Under the pieces are notes generated by a model. It did no database searches and was not told the origin of the DNA. It saw nothing but the letters and a program-made list of their open reading frames with translations. A stretch of DNA of 64,000 bases, taken from positions 62,001 to 126,000 of the forward strand of contig NZ_JAASAH010000003.1 in NCBI RefSeq assembly GCF_012726235.1. The letters are read 5' to 3'. The translations under genes were made by a program, and so were the position numbers. This document shows, piece after piece, positions 59,130-64,000 of the stretch; within the stretch, counting starts at the first letter, position 1, and each line of letters opens with the position of its first letter. The stretch comes from Streptomyces sp. HNM0574. GTDB lineage: Bacteria; Actinomycetota; Actinomycetes; Streptomycetales; Streptomycetaceae.

Positions 59130-60341
59130 ATGGCTGAGCACATCGGCGATCGCCTGTCCCGTCTGCGCCGCATGGCAGAGTTGACGCAGGAAAGCCTGGC
59201 CGCCAAGTCCGGTGTTTCCGCGGACGTGGTGCGGAAGTTGGAGCAGAGGCGCAAACATTCGGCGCGGCTCCCCACGTTGCACGCACTGGCACGCGGCCTG
59301 GGCGTCGAGGTCACCTCGCTCATGGGCGACCCGCCCGGCGTACCGTCCAACGGAGAGGTCGAGCCCCCGGCTCTGGTTGCCGTCCGCCGGGCCATCCTGC
59401 CTCCGCTCTTCATGCCGCCTCCCGAGCCGACGGGGGCCGAGAGGCTTTCCCTGCCGCTGCTCAGAGCAGAACTGGCCGATGCCTGGACGCTGTACCACGC
59501 GGCCGAGTTCGGCAGGCTGATGGAAATCCTTCCCGGCGTCATCACCGACGCGCGTCTCTCCGCCGCCGTAGGGAGCGCGGAGCAACGGGCCGCGGGGCAA
59601 GCGGCGCTCGCCAAAGCCCTGCAGCTGGGCGGGCACTTGGCCATCCGCCTCGGTAAGACGGACCTCGCGCTGTCCAGCCTGGAGCGGGCCATAGTGGCGG
59701 CGGAGGCATCCTCGGACCCGCTGCTGGCCCCCATGGTGTCCAACTCCGTCGCCTGGGCGTACCAACGTCAGAACCGGCTGGACGACGCCTCGCACCTCGC
59801 CGTGTACGCCGCCGACGGCGTCGAACGCGACCACGTCGGCACGGCCGAAGGGCTCCGCGTCTGGGGCGGCTTGCTGATGTCCGCCGCCACCAGCGTCGCC
59901 CGGAGCGGGGACTACACGCAGGCCAGCGACATGATGACGACAGCGGAACGGGCGGCGGGCAGGCTCACGAAGCTGCCGCCTCCGGAGGACAGCAGGCTCG
60001 TATCCGTCTTCAGCCGCTCATCGGTACGTATCGAACGCGTACGCCTCTCCGTGCAGCACGCCCGCCCGGAAGAGGCCCTGCACCTGGCCCGCGGCATGCG
60101 ACTGAGCAAGGACACCCCGCCGTCCTGGCGCACCTGGCTGCTACTGGACGTCGCTCGCGCCCACACCGACGTGGGCGACGCGAACAGCGCAGTGAAGGCC
60201 CTCGAAGCGCTGCGCAGGGTTGCCCCCGGGTGGATGCGGCACCACACACTGGCGGTCACGATCGTGACCGACCTGTGGTCCGGGCCGGTCCGGCCACCGG
60301 GGCTGAGGAAGCTCGCCGACTTCCTGGGTGTGGCCCAATAA
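59130..60341 (+). CDS. Xre-family HTH regulator with TPR-like C-terminal domain
   Basis: A 403-aa regulator: HTH_3/Xre domain at residues 5-62 (IGDRLSRLRRMAELTQESLA ... VRKLEQ), a Pro-rich linker, then helical repeats (about 105-400) such as LAKALQLGGHLAIRLGKTDL and SNSVAWAYQRQNRLDDASH that look like tetratricopeptide units. The layout recalls TPR-gated regulators that bind small peptides in Gram-positives, but no ligand is known for this Streptomyces group. Likely leaderless. Two small genes follow after paired palindromes, probable targets. Confidence 0.85.
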   Translation: MAEHIGDRLSRLRRMAELTQESLAAKSGVSADVVRKLEQRRKHSARLPTLHALARGLGVEVTSLMGDPPGVPSNGEVEPPALVAVRRAILPPLFMPPPEPTGAERLSLPLLRAELADAWTLYHAAEFGRLMEILPGVITDARLSAAVGSAEQRAAGQAALAKALQLGGHLAIRLGKTDLALSSLERAIVAAEASSDPLLAPMVSNSVAWAYQRQNRLDDASHLAVYAADGVERDHVGTAEGLRVWGGLLMSAATSVARSGDYTQASDMMTTAERAAGRLTKLPPPEDSRLVSVFSRSSVRIERVRLSVQHARPEEALHLARGMRLSKDTPPSWRTWLLLDVARAHTDVGDANSAVKALEALRRVAPGWMRHHTLAVTIVTDLWSGPVRPPGLRKLADFLGVAQ

Positions 60342-60353
60342 CGTGGTGAGAGT

Positions 60354-60389
60354 GGGACGTTACGTCCCTGGGGACGTCCGGAGCGTCCC
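60354..60389. promoter_or_regulatory. Paired GGGACG/CGTCCC palindromes upstream of the small genes
   Basis: GGGACG-TTA-CGTCCC (60354-60368) and GGGACG-7nt-CGTCCC (60371-60389) lie 2 bp apart between the HTH/TPR gene and the 73-aa gene. The arms are identical in both, making four GGGACG half-sites in 36 bp, a strong operator-like arrangement for the neighbouring HTH protein. Confidence 0.55.
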
Positions 60390-60403
60390 GGCACAGTGAC
60401 GGT

Positions 60404-60625
60404 ATGAGGCAAACCGATCCCCACGACATGACGGCAGCCGGAGCCTTACAGCACGGCGACGACGCCGCCCGGGAACTCCAGAGCGCACTCAAGGAAGCGG
60501 GGTTCACTTTTCCGTCCCTGACCGGCGACTACCCCGTCAACGGCCGGGGGCACGTCGCGCTGGGCGGCATGTCGGCCGAGGAGGCGCTTCGCCTTGCACG
60601 GTACGTACGGGAGCTCGGACGTTGA
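60404..60625 (+). CDS. Small hypothetical protein with a TTA codon
   Basis: A 73-aa acidic protein with a likely amphipathic helix (DDAARELQSALKEAGFTFPS) and a C-terminal segment GHVALGGMSAEEALRLARYV. Codon 15 is TTA (60446-60448), so translation should require the bldA tRNA. It lies 62 bp after the HTH/TPR gene, behind the paired palindromes, and overlaps the next small gene at its stop. No signal peptide, transmembrane helix or known domain. No Shine-Dalgarno is evident. Confidence 0.7.
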   Translation: MRQTDPHDMTAAGALQHGDDAARELQSALKEAGFTFPSLTGDYPVNGRGHVALGGMSAEEALRLARYVRELGR

Positions 60626-60951
60626 GCGAAGACGGGTCACGGATGACGCTTCGGGTGTCCCGTGATTCCGGCCGCTCGTGGTCGCCGACGCGCGAATTCC
60701 ACGCGAGAGCGGATGCACGGCTACGGCTGACCAATCCGGCCGGATACCCACCTTGCGAGTGCGCCCGGTGCACTCCCTCCCGCCACACCGGGCAACGCGA
60801 AGTCACGGTGAAGGGTGACGAGCAGACCACTCGTCACCACTCCCCGCCGTGCGCGGCCGCGCCTCCGCGTCCAGACCCCACGCACCCCGAAGAGGCAGAG
60901 GAACCGGACGTCAGACGCCCCTCACCAGCTGACCGGCAGAGTGAGAGGTGA
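60622..60951 (+). CDS. Small hypothetical protein with a CxCxxC-like cluster
   Basis: Up to 109 aa. The N-terminal part MTLRVSRDSGRSWSPTREF followed by YPPCECARCTP resembles short Streptomyces proteins that end in a W/YPPCxCxRC metal-binding-like cluster and travel with HTH regulators. The start is either TTG at 60622, overlapping the previous stop (TTGA), or ATG at 60643. The last 50 residues are low-complexity, and the end overlaps the P450 3' end by 30 bp. Confidence that it is a gene is moderate; the true C-terminus is uncertain. Confidence 0.55.
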   Translation: MSEDGSRMTLRVSRDSGRSWSPTREFHARADARLRLTNPAGYPPCECARCTPSRHTGQREVTVKGDEQTTRHHSPPCAAAPPRPDPTHPEEAEEPDVRRPSPADRQSER

Positions 60952-62124
60952 CCTGATCGGGGAGACGTCCTCCCAGGTGGGGGCGTGGCCCTCGGCCGGG
61001 CGCAGGTGCGGGAAACGGTCGAGCAACGCCTCAAGGCCCGCGGTGAGTTCGGCCCGTGCCAGGTGCGAGCCGATGCAGCTGTGCGGGCCCCGGCCGAACA
61101 TGAGGTGGGGGTTGTACCGCCGGCGCGGGGCGAAGCCGTCCGGTTCGGTGAACACCCGCTCGTCCCGGTTGGCCGCCGCCACCACGGGCAGGACGGCATC
61201 GCCCGCACGGATCGTGTGCCCGTTCCACGGGATGTCCTCGGTGGCCCGGAGCACGATCGCGCCGTTCATGACGGGGACGTAGCGCAGGATCTCCTCCACC
61301 GCCCCGGGGAGCAGGGAGCGGTCGTCGCGGAGGAGGGCGTACCGTTCCGGCTCCTCCAGCAGGGCGACGACGGCGTTGCCCAGGACCATGGTCGTCGTCC
61401 GGTACCCGGCGACGAGCATGGACAGCCCGAACCCCATGACGCTCCCCTCCTCCAGCGCGCCCCGGTCGCACTCGCGCACCAGGTACGTGAGGAGGTCGCC
61501 GGCGGGCCGGTGCCGCTTCTCCGCGATCAGCGCGCCCATGTACTCCTGGAGCTGCACCGTGACCCGGCGCCCCTCCTCGACGGAGTCCAGCGCGCCCAAC
61601 GCCTTGTCCGCGAGGGGCAGATAGTGCGCGCGGTCCTCGTAGGGGATGCCGGTCAGCTCGCAGACGGCGAGCAGTGGGAAGGGTTCGGTGAAGCCCGCGG
61701 TCAGGTCGCCGGGCGGGCCGGACGCGGCGAGGGGGTCCAGCAGCCCCGCGGCCAGTTCGCGGAGCCGGGGCAGCCGGCGGCGGGCGGAGCGGATGCTGAA
61801 CGCCTCGGCGAGGGATCTGCGCAGGGCGAGGTGCTGGGGCCCTTCCATCTCCATCATGGTGATCAGGGCGGGCCCGGTGTCCTGCTCGGGGACGTCCGGG
61901 TCCAGCGCCCAGTCGGTGATGCTGGGCCGGATCAGGCGGCGGTCGGCCAGCAGTTCCCTGACGTCCGCGTAGCGGGTCAGGTACCAGACCGTCTCCCCGG
62001 TGTCCCGGATTCTGGCCATCGGGCACTCCCGGCGCAGCCGCCGGTGCTCCTCGGGCGGGCCCATGCTGCCAGGCGGCGGCAGCGGAAGGTCGATCGGTGC
62101 GGACTCCGGAGGTGTGCTGTCCAC
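60922..62124 (-). CDS. Cytochrome P450
   Basis: A 400-aa soluble bacterial P450 monooxygenase. The heme-thiolate loop FGRGPHSCIGSHLARAEL has the ligand C350; the K-helix ExxR is in VEEILRYVP, followed by a PERF-like region DGFAPRRRYNPH. The I-helix reads LVAGYRTTTM where AG-x-(D/E)-T-T is usual, so the acid of the acid-alcohol pair is Arg here. It starts with GTG at 62124 after GGGAGAAG. No ferredoxin or reductase gene is nearby and no biosynthetic partner is obvious, so substrate and redox partner are unknown. Confidence 0.92.
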   Translation of the reverse strand: MDSTPPESAPIDLPLPPPGSMGPPEEHRRLRRECPMARIRDTGETVWYLTRYADVRELLADRRLIRPSITDWALDPDVPEQDTGPALITMMEMEGPQHLALRRSLAEAFSIRSARRRLPRLRELAAGLLDPLAASGPPGDLTAGFTEPFPLLAVCELTGIPYEDRAHYLPLADKALGALDSVEEGRRVTVQLQEYMGALIAEKRHRPAGDLLTYLVRECDRGALEEGSVMGFGLSMLVAGYRTTTMVLGNAVVALLEEPERYALLRDDRSLLPGAVEEILRYVPVMNGAIVLRATEDIPWNGHTIRAGDAVLPVVAAANRDERVFTEPDGFAPRRRYNPHLMFGRGPHSCIGSHLARAELTAGLEALLDRFPHLRPAEGHAPTWEDVSPIRSPLTLPVSW

Positions 62125-62424
62125 GGGCTTCTCCCGGTCTCACGGCGAACGGTCGCACGGCGCCCCCGGAGCAGCCCTCACCTCCCGCCGCTTCACATCC
62201 CTTCCCCGACGAGCACGACCGCCCACGCCGCCCCGTCCCCGCTCCCCGCCGCCGCCCCACCGGAACGGAACCGCCAACACGCCCCTCACCTGGCCCTCCA
62301 CCCCGCCCCACCCACGACAAGGCGCACCGAAGGACCACCCAGCGCACCCCGGACCACCCACCCCCCAGGCGCACACCCCCAACCCACCCGGTCCGTACGA
62401 GAGTTCAACACACCCCTCCCCGAC
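62125..62424. other. Gene-free, strongly strand-biased C-rich region
   Basis: About 300 bp between the P450 start and the APC fragment end. From about 62160 to 62450 the plus strand is dominated by C with little G (for example CCACCCAGCGCACCCC, CACACCCCCAACCCACCC). It contains no credible gene or dispersed repeat. The P450 promoter must lie in its left part. Confidence 0.6.
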
Positions 62425-63856
62425 TCACCGCCCCCGCCTCCGCTCCACCGCGGCCACCAGCCGCCCCTCCGCGTCCGCACCCGCCCCCGTCCACGGCAGG
62501 CGGAGCAGCAGGAGGGCGCCCAAGGTCCACCAGGCGCCGGCGATGAGCCATTCGGCGGGCCAGGTGAGGGCCGCGGGCATGCCGGGGAGGTAGAGGGTGC
62601 CGAGGGCGAGGCTGAGCAACAGGGCCAGGATGCCGACGAGTTGGCCGGCGGGGGCGCGGAAGGGGCGTTCCATGGCGGGCTCGCGGTGGCGCAGCCGGAG
62701 GAAGCTGAGGACGACGACCACGTAGGCGACGACGATGTTGATGCCGCCCGCGTTGACCAGCCACTCCAGCATCGACTCCCCGAACAGCGGGGCCAGCGCG
62801 GAGAGTCCGCCGACGAAGAGGACCGCGTTGGAGGGGGTGCGGAAGCGCGGGTGGAGGCGGGCGAACCAGGTGGGCAGCATGCGGGAGGCGGCCATCGCGT
62901 AGAGCAGCCGGCTGGCGCCGATGAGGAAGGCGTTCCAGCTGGTGAGGATGCCCGCGATGCCGCCGAGGACGAGCACGTCGCCCATCAGCGGGCTGTGCCA
63001 GAGCGCGGCCATGCCCTCGGCGGAGGCGAGGTCGGCCGAGGCGAGCGCGTCGGGCCCGAGTCCGGCGCCGACGGTGAGCATGACCAGGACGTACCAGAGC
63101 GCGGCGCACACCACGGACAGCACCAGCAGCGTGCCGACCAGCCGCCGCGGCAGGTTGATCTCGGCGGCGGACTGCGGGACGACGTCGAAGCCGACGAACA
63201 GGAACGGCACCGCGACCAGCACCGTGAGCACACCCCCGGCGCCGCCCCGGAACAGCGGCGTCAGGTGCTCCCGTTCGCCGCCGGTGAGGGCGCCGAGGAC
63301 GAGCAGCGCGCCGACGCCGAGCAGGAACAGCACGGCGAGGGTCTGGAAGAGACTGGCGGGCCGGATGCCGAGGTAGTTGAGCAGCGTGACGACGACGGCG
63401 GAGCCGGAGCCGACGGCGACCCAGGTGGCGTGCACCTGGTAGCCGGCGATGGCATCAAAGGTGCCCGGCGGGAAGGCCGGGTGAGGTGCAGCAGTGTCTG
63501 GGGCAGGGCGACAGCCTCGCCGCAACGGAGCCGTTCCCGGAGGACGCGGTGACAGCTTCTTGATTCTAGGCGCGTATGCCCAACGCCCGCAGCCCGTAGA
63601 CGTGTTCGCCGCCCGCGTGCGGCATGGCGGAGACGAGTTCGGCGTAGCAGAGGCCGACGAGCGCGACGACGACGCCGCCGACGGCGAAGGCGAGGGCCGC
63701 GCCGCCGGGTCCGGCGGCGCGGATGAAGTCCGAGGTGAGGACGACCCAGCCGAAGCCGATCATGGCGCCGAAGGCGAGCGCCAGTACGTCGCCCCGGCCG
63801 AGTACGCGGAGGAACCCGTCGCTCTTCGGCTGTGCGGACCCGGTCCGTGGAGTCAT
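62425..63856 (-). pseudogene. Disrupted APC-family amino-acid permease
   Basis: Two fragments of one permease lie in series. The first (63856-63566) holds the APC N-terminus (LALAFGAMIGFGWVVLTSDF, AELVSAMPHAGGEHVYGLRA) and ends at an in-frame TAG. The second (readable from about 63478 down to 62425) continues the protein from PAFPPGTFDAIAGYQVHATW to the C-terminus. Between them a short remnant encodes EAVALPQTLLHLT in a different frame from what follows, consistent with loss of one C in a C-run near 63480, and the expected GWA-type helix before it is unrecognisable. So there is at least one stop, one frameshift and a scrambled stretch of about 50 bp. A sequencing error alone would not explain all three. 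Confidence 0.78.
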
Positions 63857-63939
63857 GGCCCGTAGTGGACCGCAGCCGGGCCGCGGTGACCAGACCCCGC
63901 GCACCCGGAAGGGGCGGCGGGGCCCGCGTCAGCCGTCCG
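63857..63939. other. Short intergenic gap
   Basis: Upstream region of the disrupted permease. No promoter, repeat or hairpin recognised. Confidence 0.5.
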
Positions 63940-64000
63940 TCAGAAGACGGACTCCGTCTCGTCCATGCGGTCCTGCGGGACGCGCTTGAGTTCGCTGACC
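63940..64000 (-). CDS. C-terminal end of an unidentified protein (runs off the window)
   Basis: Reading leftwards from the window edge, an open frame encodes VSELKRVPQDRMDETESVF and ends with TGA at 63942-63940. The GC-rich third positions fit a real coding end. Too short to assign; it might be an enzyme co-transcribed with the permease because it is on the same strand and immediately upstream. Confidence 0.5.
   Translation of the reverse strand, partial: VSELKRVPQDRMDETESVF

Overview
The window is a very GC-rich actinobacterial chromosome segment, almost certainly from a Streptomyces. The evidence is GC-saturated third codon positions, frequent GTG starts, stop/start overlaps (ATGA, GTGA), only two in-frame TTA codons that I could find, and lineage-typical families (SseB-like proteins, DUF397/HTH pairs, SAV_915 family, the GlgE glucan pathway). 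From memory, the gene order resembles the S. coelicolor SCO5440-SCO5480 interval; this was not checked. I saw no rRNA, tRNA, CRISPR array, prophage or insertion sequence.

Layout. 1-4.1 kb: partial thioesterase-like gene, divergent VOC/WYL-regulator pair, TRIC channel, DUF397 plus Scr1-type HTH pair. 4.4-10.6 kb: five-gene minus-strand oligopeptide ABC operon. 11-14.8 kb: two SseB-family genes, a secreted coiled-coil-like protein, a small P-loop ATPase. 14.98-20 kb: glycine/serine block in which a tandem glycine riboswitch precedes gcvT, followed by gcvH, glyA and sdaA. 20-24.8 kb: small membrane protein, SAV_915 protein coupled to a lysA-type decarboxylase, secreted GH3 glucosidase. 25-27.6 kb: compact ACP / ketosynthase / alpha-beta hydrolase cassette. 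27.8-31.8 kb: M23 peptidase, ATP-binding anti-sigma-like kinase, enoyl-CoA hydratase, L,D-transpeptidase lipoprotein. 32.2-48.4 kb: glucan/trehalose region with glgX, (methyltransferase and M4 protease), glgP, then glgE-treS-pep2-glgB. 48.8-52.8 kb: dicarboxylate symporter divergent from a CitAB/DctSR-like two-component system. 52.9-56 kb: sugar ABC importer lacking its own ATPase. 56.1-64 kb: HTH regulator, NCS1 permease, HTH/TPR regulator with two tiny downstream genes, orphan cytochrome P450, disrupted APC permease, and the end of an unidentified gene.

How genes work together. GlgP and GlgX degrade glycogen. TreS interconverts maltose and trehalose, Pep2 phosphorylates maltose, GlgE polymerises maltose-1-phosphate and GlgB branches the product. 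Glycine sensed by the riboswitch would turn on GcvT, with GcvH, GlyA and SdaA forming the glycine to serine to pyruvate route. Most larger intergenic gaps carry one dispersed repeat family whose 19-nt core GCGCAGTTCCCCGCGCCCC occurs about 18 times.

The least ordinary items are the repeat family, the orphan ACP-KS-hydrolase cassette, the TTA-containing small genes (one beside paired GGGACG/CGTCCC palindromes), the disrupted APC permease, and several perfect long hairpins.
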